A stretch of 64,000 bases of DNA from Janthinobacterium lividum (GCF_034424625.1 NZ_CP139976.1:1364001-1428000); one strand, 5' to 3'. Shown: positions 15,859 to 26,290, numbered from the stretch's first letter. Numbers and translations are program-made. The notes: generated by a model not told the origin, from the letters alone.

Positions 15859-17262
15859 ATGGAAAACAGATTGATCATTATCGCGGCGGTCACGGTGGGC
15901 TATTTCGCCCTCATGTCGTACATTACGTATAGCGTGCGCAAGCATGCCAACAGCGCCGAGGGCATGGCGGCGGGCGGGCGCAACTATCCCGCCTACCTGA
16001 TCGGCGCGCTGCTATTGTCGGAATTTATTGGCAGCTCCGTCAGCATCGGCACGGCCCAGAAGGGTTATGAACTGGGTATTTCCGCCGCCTGGAATCTGGT
16101 GGCGCTGTCGCTGGGCTTCTTGCTGCTGGCCATCGTGCTGGTGAAAAAATATAAGGAAAGCGGGCAGTCGACGATTTCCGGCATCCTGGCGCAAACCTAC
16201 GGCGAACCCGTGCGCTATGCGGCGTCCATCCTCACCATCGTTGCGCTGAGCATCGTTGCCGTGGCCCTGTACGCGAGTGGCGGCGCCGTGCTGGCAGCCG
16301 TGCTGCATATCAACAAGACCGTGGCCATCTTGCTGGTGGGCGCCATTACCGTGATCTATGTCAGCCTGGGCGGCATGCGCTCGGTGGTGTACACCAATTT
16401 TGCCCACTCCATCGTCAAGTACCTGGGCGTGATCCTGGCGCTGGCGTATGCGCTGGAAGCCACAGGCGGCATCGGCGCGCTGCAGGCGCAACTGCCGGCC
16501 AAGATGTTCAACTGGGTCGAGATCGGCTGGGGCCAGATCATCGCCTGGATGATCGGCGGCATCGGTTCCATCTTCGCCACGCAATACGTGATCCAGGCCC
16601 TGGTCAGCACGGACAATCCGGCCGTGGCCAAGCGCGCCTGTTACTACGTATCGTCGCTGATGATCCCGTTCGGCCTGATGGCGGCCCTGATCGGCATGTG
16701 CAGTGCCGTGCTGTATCCGGGCATGAAGTCGATCGACGCCTTCCCGACCCTGATCGCCCACATGCCGGCGTTTTCCGCCAGCATCATGATCGTCGGCCTG
16801 GCCGGCGCCCTGTTCGGCGGCATTTCCGCCACCACCCTGGCATCGGCCACCCTGGCCATGAAGGATTTTTATGATCCCTGGTACAACAAGGCGAAGAACG
16901 ACGCGAAATCGCTGATGTTCCTGCGCATCGCCATCGTCGTGGCCGGCTTGCTGCCGCTGGTGCTGGCGCTGTATGCGGAAAAACTGCTGATGATCGCCTT
17001 CCTGGGCAAGGCCCTGCGCGCCACCCTGGCCGTGCTGGTGCTGATGGCCTTCTATGCGCCGAAATTCGGCACGCCGCGCGGCGCCTTCGTTGGCGTGATC
17101 GTCTCCGTGATCGCCACCATCGGCTGGTTCCTGGCGGGCAATCCGTACGGTGTCGACAGTTCCTACCTGGCGCTGGCCGGCCCGCTGCTGACCATGGGCA
17201 TCAGCCATCTGTTCAAGCCGGCGCAAGCGTTGGCGAAGCCGGCATCGTCGTCGCGGCTGTAG
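15859..17262 (+). CDS. sodium:solute symporter (SSF family)
   Basis: A 467-residue inner-membrane protein with about 12-13 helices and the SSF pattern: GGRNYPAYLIGALLLSEFIG near residues 38-57, then GISAAWN and QYVIQALVSTDNP in mid-protein. SSF proteins import organic acids, amino acids or sugars with Na+. A GGAG lies about 10 bases before the ATG. It follows the cat operon by 131 bases and may carry an aromatic or organic acid, but the substrate is not readable. It is convergent with the GntP-type gene, whose stop is 12 bases away, and no terminator is seen between them. Confidence 0.85.
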   Translation: MENRLIIIAAVTVGYFALMSYITYSVRKHANSAEGMAAGGRNYPAYLIGALLLSEFIGSSVSIGTAQKGYELGISAAWNLVALSLGFLLLAIVLVKKYKESGQSTISGILAQTYGEPVRYAASILTIVALSIVAVALYASGGAVLAAVLHINKTVAILLVGAITVIYVSLGGMRSVVYTNFAHSIVKYLGVILALAYALEATGGIGALQAQLPAKMFNWVEIGWGQIIAWMIGGIGSIFATQYVIQALVSTDNPAVAKRACYYVSSLMIPFGLMAALIGMCSAVLYPGMKSIDAFPTLIAHMPAFSASIMIVGLAGALFGGISATTLASATLAMKDFYDPWYNKAKNDAKSLMFLRIAIVVAGLLPLVLALYAEKLLMIAFLGKALRATLAVLVLMAFYAPKFGTPRGAFVGVIVSVIATIGWFLAGNPYGVDSSYLALAGPLLTMGISHLFKPAQALAKPASSSRL

Positions 17263-17274
17263 CTTACCCAACCC

Positions 17275-18669
17275 TCACACCAGTCCCGTCATGTAATAGA
17301 TGGCAATGACGAGGAACACGGCCACCGTCTTGATGACGGTGATGCCGAAAATGTCGCGGTAGGACTGGCGGTGCGTGAGGCCCGTGACGGCCAGCAGGGT
17401 GATCACGGCGCCATTGTGCGGCAAGGTATCCATGCCGCCGCTGGCCATGGCCACCACGCGGTGCATGACTTCGAGCGGAATGTGCGCCTGCTGCGCGGCC
17501 TGGATAAAACTGTCCGACATGGCCGCCAGCGCAATGCTCATGCCGCCCGAAGCCGAGCCCGTAATGCCGGCCAGGGTCGTCACGGAGACCGCTGCGTTGA
17601 CGAGCGGATCGGGCACGCTGCGCAAGGTGTTGCTGACGGCAAGAAAACCGGGCAGGGCGGCGATGACGCCGCCAAAGCCATATTCGGATGCCGTATTCAT
17701 GGCCGCCAGCAGGGCGCCGCCCACGGCCGCCTTGGTGCCTTCGGCAAAGGCGGCGCGGATACGCCCGAAGGCCGTCACGCACACGAGCAAGATGCCCAGC
17801 AATAAGGCGCCTTCCACGGCCCAGATACCGGTCACGGACGCTATCGACGTCGACACGGGCGCATGCAAGCCGGGCAGGGCCTCGGTGGTGAGTACGTAAC
17901 TGTCGCCATACCAGTGGGGAATCAGTTTGGTCAGCGCAAAGTTGGCCACGCCCACCAGCACCAAAGGCGCCACCGACAGCAGCGGATGGGGCAAGTCGCC
18001 ACCGCCGGTCTTGGCCTGTTCCGCTTCCACGCCATAACCTTCGCCCGTCGCCATGACGGACCGGCGGCGCCATTCCAGGAAGGCCAGTCCCATGATCACC
18101 GTCAGCACGGCGCCGATGGTGCCCAGCCATGGCGCGGCCCAGCCGGTCGTATTGAAAAAGGTGGTGGGGATGATGTTCTGGATTTGCGGCGTGCCGGGCA
18201 AGGTATCCATGGTGAAGGAAAATGCGCCCAGGGCGATGGCGCCCGGCATCAGGCGCTTGGGGATATTGCTCTGGCGGTACAGCTCGGCCGCGAACGGGTA
18301 CACGGCAAATACCACCACGAACAGCGACACGCCGCCGTACGTCAGGGCCGCGCACACGGCAACGATGACGGCATTCGCGCGCGAACTGCCGATATAGCGG
18401 ATGGCGGCCACGACGATCGACTGTGAAAAGCCGGACAGCTCGATCAGCTTGCCGAACACGGCGCCGAGCAAAAAGACGGGGAAATACAGCTTGATAAAGC
18501 CCACCATCTTTTCCATGAAGATACCGCTGAAGACAGCCGGCACGGCGGACGGATCGGTGAGCAGTACGGCACCCAGCGCGGCGACGGGCGCAAACAGGAT
18601 CACGCTGTAGCCACGGTAGGCGGCCAGCATCAGGAAGGCCAGTGCGGCCAGAACTATCAGGAAAGACAT
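17275..18669 (-). CDS. GntP family permease
   Basis: A 464-residue inner-membrane protein with about 12 helices. The ALTYGGVSLFVVVFAVYP segment, FTMDTLPGTPQIQN and the C-terminal GGMDTLPHNGAVI are characteristic of GntP/ion-transporter family carboxylate permeases (gluconate, D-serine, hydroxybutyrate and related acids). The family uses proton symport. It is divergent from tRNA-Pro and convergent with the SSF symporter. A 3-hydroxybutyrate role would fit the PHA genes elsewhere in the window but is only a guess. Confidence 0.85.
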   Translation of the reverse strand: MSFLIVLAALAFLMLAAYRGYSVILFAPVAALGAVLLTDPSAVPAVFSGIFMEKMVGFIKLYFPVFLLGAVFGKLIELSGFSQSIVVAAIRYIGSSRANAVIVAVCAALTYGGVSLFVVVFAVYPFAAELYRQSNIPKRLMPGAIALGAFSFTMDTLPGTPQIQNIIPTTFFNTTGWAAPWLGTIGAVLTVIMGLAFLEWRRRSVMATGEGYGVEAEQAKTGGGDLPHPLLSVAPLVLVGVANFALTKLIPHWYGDSYVLTTEALPGLHAPVSTSIASVTGIWAVEGALLLGILLVCVTAFGRIRAAFAEGTKAAVGGALLAAMNTASEYGFGGVIAALPGFLAVSNTLRSVPDPLVNAAVSVTTLAGITGSASGGMSIALAAMSDSFIQAAQQAHIPLEVMHRVVAMASGGMDTLPHNGAVITLLAVTGLTHRQSYRDIFGITVIKTVAVFLVIAIYYMTGLV

Positions 18670-18795
18670 CGGTCAGGCCCTTGCGCGAGAAGTGATCAAG
18701 ATATTAATAATGCAGTTAATATCATACTTCCCGGCAATCTGCCAACGCGCAGATCAAGGTGACGGCAGTTCACGTCAGCCTAGTGAGGAAAAAGT

Positions 18796-18872
18796 TGGTC
18801 GGGGTGAGAGGATTCGAACCTCCGGCCTCTGCGTCCCGAACGCAGCGCTCTACCAGGCTGAGCCACACCCCG
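18796..18872 (-). tRNA. tRNA-Pro (anticodon CGG)
   Basis: Read on the minus strand this folds as a full 77-base cloverleaf: acceptor stem CGGGGTG/CACCCCG, D arm with GGTAGAGC, anticodon stem CTGCG/CGCAG around a TTCGGGA loop, and a T arm with GGTTCGAATC. The anticodon CGG reads proline CCG codons. A CCA end is encoded. It stands alone between gntP-like and asmA-like genes. Confidence 0.95.
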
Positions 18873-18926
18873 CATACTGGTATTACAGCAGATGGCGGGG
18901 CGGGTTTCAAGTGACTGCATCAACGC

Positions 18927-21020
18927 TTATTTCTTTTCCTGCTGCGCCTTCCTGATTTCCGCTTCGCTCACTTTTTTTGCTGGCGCATTCGTCGCAGGCG
19001 AAGTCGGGGCCTTGCGGGTGGCGTTGGCTTGCGCCATGACGGCGGCGCAATCCGTGTCCGGGGCCTTGTCGACGCTGACCAGCGGCAGCAGGGCGGCCAG
19101 CGGCGTGACGACGGTGGCCAGCGCCACGGCGGCGCCGGCTTTCAACGCCAGCGGGCCTTTTTGCGGGCCCACGTCCGGGTTCTTGAACGTGCCTTTCGCA
19201 TACAGCGGCGTGCGCAGGGTGATGATGCGGGCGCCCTTGGTTCGGGGGCGCACGTCGAGATCCAGGGTTTCGCTTGCCAGGTTGACGTTGCCCGTGACAT
19301 TCACGACGGCGCTGTCCGTGTCGAGCACGAAGCGGCGCACGTTGGCCTGGCCATTCGTGACGGCGAAGTCGCTGGCCAGGCAGTTCAGGTGGACTTGTTT
19401 GTCGCCAAAGATTTTCACGAAGACGGCGTTGGCCAGGTTCAGGCCAGCCAGTTCCAGCATGAACTGGCTGACGGAGCCTTCGCTGACGGTGGCCGCCAGC
19501 TCGCCATTCGCGCTGGCCAGCATGGCCGAGACGGAATTGCCGTGGCCCGTCAGCGCCGCATCGCCATACACTTCGCCGAAGCTCGCTTGCATCGATTGCA
19601 GCTTGGGAAACAGTTCGCGAATTTTGAGGTGGCGCGCCGCCACCTTGGCTTGCGCGGCGATGGTCTTTTGACGGCCATCGAGCGTGATGTTCGAGGTGAT
19701 GTCGCCACCGGCCATGCCGAAGTTGAGCGGCGTCAGACTCAGCACCTTGTCTTTCATGTGGATGTTGGCGACGACATTGTTGAGCGGAATATCGTGCGTG
19801 CGCACCAGTTTCTTGCCCGTGAATTTCACGTCGGCGTCGAGCGCATTCCATTTGGCTGTATTGAACTGTTCCACGGGCAAGGCTTTGTTGTCGGGCTGCA
19901 CAGGCGCCTTGCCGCGCGCCTGTTTCTGCGCATTGCTGTCGGCGCCGATGGTGGGACCCAGGTCTTCCAGGCGCAATTGTTGCGACGTCACTTCGCCGCG
20001 CAGCAAGGGACGCGGCTGGCGCGGCAAGTACTGCAGGGTACCGGCCAGGTCGCTCTGGCCCACCGTGCCCTTGAAGTTTTGATAGGTCCAGTTCCAGATG
20101 GCGCCGTCCTTCTTGCCCAGCAGGCGGCCTTTGGTGGCGTAGTCCGGGGTTTCCGGCAGCAGCACACCCGTCAGCGGATACAGGTCGGCCATGCTGGCGC
20201 CGGCCAGGCTCAGCTGCAAATCGATGCCCGACAGCGAGCGCGGGTCCGTCAAGGTGCCATCGATGCTGGCCTTGTTCTTGCCCAGCACGGCATGCGCCTG
20301 CACGGGATACACGGTGTTGTTGTCGGTCAAGGACAGCACGGCACCGGCCTTGCCGCCGCCCGTCACGGGCGCTTTGCGGTAGGTGCCGCCCAGGGTGAAT
20401 TCGATGCCGTATTTCTGCACGGGCGCGCTGCCTGGCGCGTCGCCCGGCGTGGCGTCGGGCGCTGTCGAGCTGACCTTGGCGCGCAGGTCCAGCGCGATGC
20501 CCTCGTCCAGATAGCGGATGGCACCATCGCCGAAGGCCATGCGCTGGATTTCCACGTCCCATGCCGAAGGGCCGTTATCCTTCAAGGTCCAGCTGTTGCT
20601 GCCATCGGCGCGCCGCTGCAGGGCAATATTGGGAGAGTCGAGCGCCAGGTCCGTCAGCACCAGCCTGTGCTGCAGCAGGGGCAGCGGATGGATGGCCACG
20701 TCGATGCGTTTCGCGCTGGCCAGTTGCGGGCCGGCCGTCGCCCAGTCCGGGTTGCTCATGCGCACGTCCTGCGCACTGATGATGGGACGCGGCACGTAGC
20801 GGCGCCAGCCCGGCTCCGTTTTCAGCCCTTGCTTCCATTGCACCTGCAAATCGCCGCCGATGACGAAAGTGCGGCCCGTGCTTTCCGACACCTTTTCGTT
20901 GATGTAGGGGCGGGCGCGGTTCCAGTCGAAGGTCAGCACGAAGATGACCACGATGGCGATCAGGGCCAGCAGGGCGGCCAGGCTCCAGCCGAGGATTTTC
21001 AGGGGTGTCGAGCGTGTCAT
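18927..21020 (-). CDS. AsmA family protein
   Basis: A 697-residue protein with one N-terminal inner-membrane helix (about residues 11-33) and a long periplasmic part. The AsmA-type N-domain (DWNRARPYINEKVSEST...GRTFVIGGDL) is followed by beta-rich repeats and the AsmA C-terminal domain, with TLDLDVRPRTKG and FKNPDVGPQ near the end. AsmA-like proteins are thought to form grooves for phospholipid movement to the outer membrane. The C-terminus is Lys-rich. It is divergent from arsR across 124 bases. It could work with pqiABC elsewhere in the window, but only as an inference from the shared envelope role. Confidence 0.85.
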   Translation of the reverse strand: MTRSTPLKILGWSLAALLALIAIVVIFVLTFDWNRARPYINEKVSESTGRTFVIGGDLQVQWKQGLKTEPGWRRYVPRPIISAQDVRMSNPDWATAGPQLASAKRIDVAIHPLPLLQHRLVLTDLALDSPNIALQRRADGSNSWTLKDNGPSAWDVEIQRMAFGDGAIRYLDEGIALDLRAKVSSTAPDATPGDAPGSAPVQKYGIEFTLGGTYRKAPVTGGGKAGAVLSLTDNNTVYPVQAHAVLGKNKASIDGTLTDPRSLSGIDLQLSLAGASMADLYPLTGVLLPETPDYATKGRLLGKKDGAIWNWTYQNFKGTVGQSDLAGTLQYLPRQPRPLLRGEVTSQQLRLEDLGPTIGADSNAQKQARGKAPVQPDNKALPVEQFNTAKWNALDADVKFTGKKLVRTHDIPLNNVVANIHMKDKVLSLTPLNFGMAGGDITSNITLDGRQKTIAAQAKVAARHLKIRELFPKLQSMQASFGEVYGDAALTGHGNSVSAMLASANGELAATVSEGSVSQFMLELAGLNLANAVFVKIFGDKQVHLNCLASDFAVTNGQANVRRFVLDTDSAVVNVTGNVNLASETLDLDVRPRTKGARIITLRTPLYAKGTFKNPDVGPQKGPLALKAGAAVALATVVTPLAALLPLVSVDKAPDTDCAAVMAQANATRKAPTSPATNAPAKKVSEAEIRKAQQEKK

Positions 21021-21120
21021 GGGGATGCCAATCGCAGTGATTTTTTCATTAAGATAGACCGATTGATCATGACAGTCGGTGCGCTGGGTTACGTACGCAT
21101 CGTGATTACTGGCATTGATT

Positions 21121-21148
21121 CCATAATTCGAGTATTATTGAATTATGG
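21121..21148. promoter_or_regulatory. arsR operator overlapping the start codon
   Basis: CCATAATTC (21121-21129) and GAATTATGG (21140-21148) form a perfect 9-base inverted repeat with a 10-base spacer. The arsR ATG (21145-21147) lies inside the right arm. TATTAT at 21133-21138 between the arms could be the -10; that would start transcription at or beside the ATG, giving a leaderless or nearly leaderless mRNA. No Shine-Dalgarno is seen. Confidence 0.6.
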
Positions 21149-21516
21149 AAAACAACAATACTATCGCAACGCAGGCTGCGCCGCTGACAAGCACGGCCGC
21201 CATCGCTGCCCTGGCTGCGCTGGCACAGGAATCGCGGCTGGCCGTGTTCCGCCTGCTGGTGCAAGCGGGGCCGCAAGGCATGGCGGCGACGAAAATCGCC
21301 GAAGCGCTGGCGATCGCACCATCGTCGCTGTCGTTTCATTTGAAGGAGTTGGCGCACGCCAACCTGGTGACGGCGAGCAAGGCGGGCCGCTCCATCATCT
21401 ACGCCGCCAACTATGCGGGCATGAATGGCTTGCTGGCCTTCTTGACCGAGAATTGCTGTGCTGGCGCCTCTTGTTGCGTCAATGAATCTCATTTACTCAA
21501 GGACATCACGACATGA
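21145..21516 (+). CDS. arsR: ArsR family arsenic-responsive repressor
   Basis: A 123-residue ArsR/SmtB winged-helix repressor. The recognition helix lies around SSLSFHLKELAHANLV (about residues 53-68). The As(III) site is C-terminal: Cys104, Cys105, Cys110 and Cys111. The CC-x5-C spacing resembles Acidithiobacillus-type ArsR (Cys95/96/102) rather than the E. coli type with cysteines in the DNA-binding helix. It overlaps arsC by 4 bases (ATGA). The start codon sits in the operator, which predicts tight autoregulation. Confidence 0.87.
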   Translation: MENNNTIATQAAPLTSTAAIAALAALAQESRLAVFRLLVQAGPQGMAATKIAEALAIAPSSLSFHLKELAHANLVTASKAGRSIIYAANYAGMNGLLAFLTENCCAGASCCVNESHLLKDITT

Positions 21517-21935
21517 CGATCACGATCTATCACAACACGGCGTGCGGCACCTCGCGCAATACCCTGGCCCTGATCCGCAACACGGGTGTCGAGCCCGTCA
21601 TCATCGATTACGTCAAGCATCCGCCGTCGCGCGACGAGCTGGTCGACCTGATCAGCCGCGCGGGCCTGTCCGTGCGCGCGGCGATGCGCGACAAGGGTGC
21701 CCTGTATGACGAGCTGGGCCTGGCCAATCCGGACTTGCCGGACGCGGCCCTGCTGGACGCCATGCAAGCCCATCCTATCTTGATCAACCGCCCCATCGTC
21801 GTCACGGAACTGGGCGTGCGCCTGTGCCGGCCGTCGGAAAAAGTGCTGGACATCCTGCCGCTGCCGCAGCAAGGGGCCTTCGTCAAGGAAGACGGCCAGG
21901 CCGTGGTCGGCGCCGACGGCAAGCCGGTGGCCTGA
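21513..21935 (+). CDS. arsC: arsenate reductase (glutaredoxin type)
   Basis: A 140-residue thioredoxin-fold ArsC that reduces arsenate to arsenite with glutathione and glutaredoxin. The catalytic Cys11 lies in ACGTSRN, as Cys12 does in E. coli ArsC; the three arginines of the active site correspond to Arg residues in the middle of the protein and near INRPIV. Length matches the family. The start overlaps arsR and the stop is immediately followed by the arsH ATG, so all three are one unit. Confidence 0.92.
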   Translation: MTITIYHNTACGTSRNTLALIRNTGVEPVIIDYVKHPPSRDELVDLISRAGLSVRAAMRDKGALYDELGLANPDLPDAALLDAMQAHPILINRPIVVTELGVRLCRPSEKVLDILPLPQQGAFVKEDGQAVVGADGKPVA

Positions 21936-22664
21936 ATGAATGATTTGCCGAATATCAATGCTGCGCACCTGGACGTGCCGGACCTGGACAAGCTGGCGCC
22001 GGCCAGCGTGTCCACCCATGCGCCGCGCATCCTGCTGCTGTACGGTTCCTTGCGCGAGCGCTCGTACAGCAAGCTGCTGACCCTGGAAGCGGAGCGCATC
22101 CTGCGCCACTTTGGCGCCGACACGCGCGTGTTCGATCCGCATGGCTTGCCCATGGTCGACAGCGTGTCGCCCGAGCATCCGAAGGTGCAGGAATTGCGCG
22201 CGCTGTCGCTATGGTCGGAAGGGCAAGTGTGGTGCAGCCCGGAACGCCATGGCGCCGTCACGGGCGTGTTCAAGTCGCAGATCGACTGGCTGCCGCTGGA
22301 AACGGGCAGCGTGCGGCCCACGCAGGGCCGGACCCTGGCCGTGATGCAAGTGTCGGGCGGTTCGCAATCGTTCAATGCCGTCAACGGCTTGCGCGTGCTG
22401 GGACGCTGGATGCGCATGGTGACGATACCGAACCAGTCTTCGGTTGCCAAGGCGTATCAGGAATTCGACGATGACGGCCGCATGAAGCCATCGCCGTATT
22501 ACGAGCGCCTGGTCGACGTGATGGAGGAGCTGTATAAATTCACCCTGCTGGTGCGCGACCGCCGCGATTACCTGGGCAGCCGCTACAGCGAGCGGCTGGA
22601 AGCGGCGCCGGCCATCGTCCAGGCATTGGCGGGCGCCGCGATGGAGCATGAGCGCAGCAAATAA
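21936..22664 (+). CDS. arsH: arsenical resistance flavoprotein ArsH
   Basis: A 242-residue NADPH-dependent FMN reductase. The flavodoxin-like FMN site GSLRERSYS lies near residues 37-45, and [16 protein letters not shown] and [17 protein letters not shown] are ArsH signatures. Family members oxidise trivalent organoarsenicals or reduce quinones. The ATG is the base after the arsC stop. No arsB or acr3 efflux gene is in the operon; arsenite from ArsC must leave by a pump encoded elsewhere. Confidence 0.9.
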   Translation: MNDLPNINAAHLDVPDLDKLAPASVSTHAPRILLLYGSLRERSYSKLLTLEAERILRHFGADTRVFDPHGLPMVDSVSPEHPKVQELRALSLWSEGQVWCSPERHGAVTGVFKSQIDWLPLETGSVRPTQGRTLAVMQVSGGSQSFNAVNGLRVLGRWMRMVTIPNQSSVAKAYQEFDDDGRMKPSPYYERLVDVMEELYKFTLLVRDRRDYLGSRYSERLEAAPAIVQALAGAAMEHERSK

Positions 22665-22677
22665 GCGGCACATAAAG

Positions 22678-22702
22678 AAAACGGCGCCAGTGGCGCCGTT
22701 TT
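22678..22702. terminator. bidirectional terminator between arsH and ispB
   Basis: An 11-base perfect stem AAAACGGCGCC/GGCGCCGTTTT with a 3-base loop. The A-run and T-run on either side let it work for both convergent genes. Confidence 0.85.
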
Positions 22703-22725
22703 GTATTGCATGGGATGAAACGCGA

Positions 22726-23715
22726 TCAGTGATTGCGGTCCACGGCAAACGAGCACAGCTGCAGCATGGATTGCTTGTAGACGCTGTCCGGCCAGCCGGC
22801 GATGGCATCGGCGGCGCGCTGGCCGGCGATTTCCGCCTGCTTGCGCGTGTAGTCGAGGGCGCCGCTGCTGGTGATGGCCGTCAGGACAGCGTCGAAATGC
22901 TGTTCGTCGCCTTGCTCGATGCAGCTGCGCACCAGTTCGCGTTGCTCTGGCGTACCGTTTTCCATCAGCCAGATCAGCGGCATGGTCGGTTTGCCTTCGC
23001 GCAAGTCGTCGCCCACGTTCTTGCCGATTTCGGCGGCGTCGCCTGCATAGTCGAGCACGTCATCGATCAGCTGGAAGGCCGTGCCCAGCGAGCGGCCGTA
23101 TTCGGCGGCCGCTTCGATATCGCCTTCACTGGCGCCGGCAATCAGGGCGCCCAGTTGCGCCGACGCTTCGAACAGCTTGGCTGTCTTCGAGCGGATGACG
23201 TTCAGATAGCTTTCCTGTGTCACGTCCGGATCGTGCATGTTCAGCAACTGCAGCACTTCGCCTTCGGCGATCACGTTGGTGGCGTCGGACAGGATTTGCA
23301 TGACGCGCATATTATTCAGCGATACCATCAGCTGGAACGAGCGCGAGTGCAGGAAGTCGCCCACCAGCACCGAAGCGGCATTGCCGAACAGGGCATTGGC
23401 CGTCTGGCGTCCGCGGCGCATCGACGATTCATCGACGACGTCGTCGTGCAGCAGGGTGGCGGTGTGGATGAATTCGACCACGGCGGCCAGTTCATGGTGC
23501 GCCGTGCCGCGATAGGCGTGGGCATTGGCCACCAGCAAGATCAGCACGGGACGGATGCGTTTGCCGCCTGCGCTGATGATGTATTCAGCGATCTGGTTGA
23601 TCAGAATCACATCGGAGTGCAACTTTTGGCGGATCACCGTATTGACTGCGTCCATATCGGCGGCAATCGTTTGCACGATGGTGTTTTGGTTAACGTGTTT
23701 GTTAGCGTCAGACAA
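22726..23715 (-). CDS. ispB: octaprenyl diphosphate synthase
   Basis: A 329-residue trans-polyprenyl synthase that builds the ubiquinone side chain by adding isopentenyl units to farnesyl diphosphate. The two aspartate-rich Mg2+ motifs are HDDVVD (first) and IDDVLD (second); GGKRIRP near the start is the conserved diphosphate-binding segment. The length and the position divergent from rplU match E. coli ispB. Chain length (C40) is assumed from the family and position rather than read from the sequence. Confidence 0.92.
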   Translation of the reverse strand: MSDANKHVNQNTIVQTIAADMDAVNTVIRQKLHSDVILINQIAEYIISAGGKRIRPVLILLVANAHAYRGTAHHELAAVVEFIHTATLLHDDVVDESSMRRGRQTANALFGNAASVLVGDFLHSRSFQLMVSLNNMRVMQILSDATNVIAEGEVLQLLNMHDPDVTQESYLNVIRSKTAKLFEASAQLGALIAGASEGDIEAAAEYGRSLGTAFQLIDDVLDYAGDAAEIGKNVGDDLREGKPTMPLIWLMENGTPEQRELVRSCIEQGDEQHFDAVLTAITSSGALDYTRKQAEIAGQRAADAIAGWPDSVYKQSMLQLCSFAVDRNH

Positions 23716-23909
23716 GGCGAACCTGCATTAGATTGTGGGTGCCGCGATTATACGACAAGGCTTGCGCGTGCGTGACGTTTGCCTATGACTGTAGAGCAAT
23801 TGATTGACCTTGTTGGCACTGGCGCGCGTTTTGCTGTCCGCCTGGCGCAAGCCTGACATGATGGTCAGGTTGTCGACATACCACGATCGTCAAGCTTTGT
23901 GAATAGTTT

Positions 23910-23938
23910 TTGACGCAATTTCTCAGTCCGTGTATAAT
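23910..23938 (+). promoter_or_regulatory. sigma-70 promoter of rplU-rpmA
   Basis: TTGACG (23910-23915), a 17-base spacer and a perfect TATAAT (23933-23938) predict a start near 23945, leaving a leader of about 75 bases before rplU. The rest of the 304-base gap (23716-24019) holds the divergent ispB control region; no gene is seen. Confidence 0.85.
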
Positions 23939-24019
23939 CGCTGGTTCCCCCTGTTGTGCACGGCTTGCTTTTCATGGCAGTGGGACAAATTCTTTCAACA
24001 TTTGATGAGGTTTCAAATC

Positions 24020-24331
24020 ATGTACGCGGTCATAAAAACCGGTGGCAAACAATACAAAGTTGTCGCTGGCGAAAAACTTAAAGTAGAACAGATACCGGCA
24101 GACATTGGTTCCGAAATCACCATCGATCAAGTTCTCGCAGTAGGCGCGGGCGACAGCATCAAGTTTGGTGCTCCATTGGTCGAAGGTGCAACGGTACTGG
24201 TTACGGTTGTGGCGCATGGTCGCCATGATAAGGTCAAAATTTTCAAGATGCGTCGTCGTAAGCATTACCAAAAGCATCAAGGCCATCGCCAGAATTTTAC
24301 CGAAATCCAAATCGTTTCGATCAACGGCTAA
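24020..24331 (+). CDS. rplU: 50S ribosomal protein L21
   Basis: A 103-residue ribosomal protein beginning [14 protein letters not shown], the L21 signature, and ending with [13 protein letters not shown]. The Lys/Arg-rich central segment [16 protein letters not shown] binds 23S rRNA. The start at 24020 is chosen over a longer upstream frame because it gives the standard length and start. rpmA follows 40 bases on. Confidence 0.96.
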   Translation: MYAVIKTGGKQYKVVAGEKLKVEQIPADIGSEITIDQVLAVGAGDSIKFGAPLVEGATVLVTVVAHGRHDKVKIFKMRRRKHYQKHQGHRQNFTEIQIVSING

Positions 24332-24371
24332 TCGCCGCTGTTTGAATTAATCAGCTATCAAGGAGTCTTAA

Positions 24372-24644
24372 ATGGCACATAAAAAAGGCGGCGGCACAAC
24401 GCGAAACGGCCGTGATTCAGAATCAAAACGTCTGGGCGTTAAAGTCTACGGCGGCCAAGCTATCAATGCTGGCGGCATCATCATTCGTCAACGCGGCACC
24501 CCAGTGCGCGCTGGCGAAGGCGTAGGCATGGGCAAGGACCACACGTTGTTCGCGCTGATCGCGGGCAAAGTGAAGTTCGTTGTCAAAGGTGCTGGCTCGA
24601 AGCAATTCGTGACCGTTGTACCTAACGCAGCAGTACCAGCGTAA
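24372..24644 (+). CDS. rpmA: 50S ribosomal protein L27
   Basis: A 90-residue ribosomal protein. The N-terminus [22 protein letters not shown] is the L27 signature whose tail reaches the peptidyl-transferase centre. AAGGAG at about 24360 is the ribosome site. It is the second gene of the rplU-rpmA unit and is followed by a terminator. Confidence 0.97.
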   Translation: MAHKKGGGTTRNGRDSESKRLGVKVYGGQAINAGGIIIRQRGTPVRAGEGVGMGKDHTLFALIAGKVKFVVKGAGSKQFVTVVPNAAVPA

Positions 24645-24708
24645 TTCATCGCGGAGCGCCAGTTCGCTCCGCAATGATCGCATGATGTAAGGCGCAAGCC
24701 TTCAATCG

Positions 24709-24737
24709 AAAGGCTCTGCCCAAGGTAGAGCCTTTTT
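24709..24737 (+). terminator. terminator after rpmA
   Basis: AAAGGCTCT (24709-24717) pairs with AGAGCCTTT (24727-24735), followed by T's to 24737. It should limit read-through into obgE, whose ATG is 20 bases further on, so obgE may be made mostly from partial read-through. Confidence 0.8.
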
Positions 24738-24739
24738 AG

Positions 24740-25867
<1,128 letters not shown>

Positions 25868-25879
25868 GGCTTTACCCTG

Positions 25880-26290
25880 ATGTCGGTACAGACGGCCGCT
25901 GTCGCGCCAGCGCGCAAGCAAGCGTGGCAGCGCCGTGTATTGCATCTGATCGCGTATGCTTACGGGCTGAGCGCGGTCGCCTGCCTGTTGTTCGCCGATG
26001 AAATGGCGGCCGGCATGGGCATCTTCCTCAATGGCGTCAACGGCTACAGCCAGTTCTACGCTACTCATGTCGGTGTCTGGGGCGCTACCGCGCTCCTGGC
26101 ACTGTTCGCGGCACGGCAGGGCGAACCGCCTGTCCTCGGCGATATCACTGCAATGTTGGTCCTGGCGCAGCCCGCCGGCCGTTTATTCGCGGCCATCAGC
26201 TTCGGCTTGCCCCAGGGTTTTGTGTTGTTCATGTGCGCAATGGAGCTGACGGCGGGGCTGGCCTTGCTGCTGCTGCGTCCTGCGCGCTGA
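25880..26290 (+). CDS. small membrane protein of unknown function
   Basis: A 136-residue protein with about four hydrophobic segments, at roughly residues 22-40, 60-80, 92-112 and 115-132. The arrangement vaguely resembles DUF4345-type small membrane proteins, but I cannot name it with confidence. It sits 12 bases after obgE and 27 before proB, so it is probably cotranscribed with them. The ribosome site is weak. Confidence 0.6.
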   Translation: MSVQTAAVAPARKQAWQRRVLHLIAYAYGLSAVACLLFADEMAAGMGIFLNGVNGYSQFYATHVGVWGATALLALFAARQGEPPVLGDITAMLVLAQPAGRLFAAISFGLPQGFVLFMCAMELTAGLALLLLRPAR

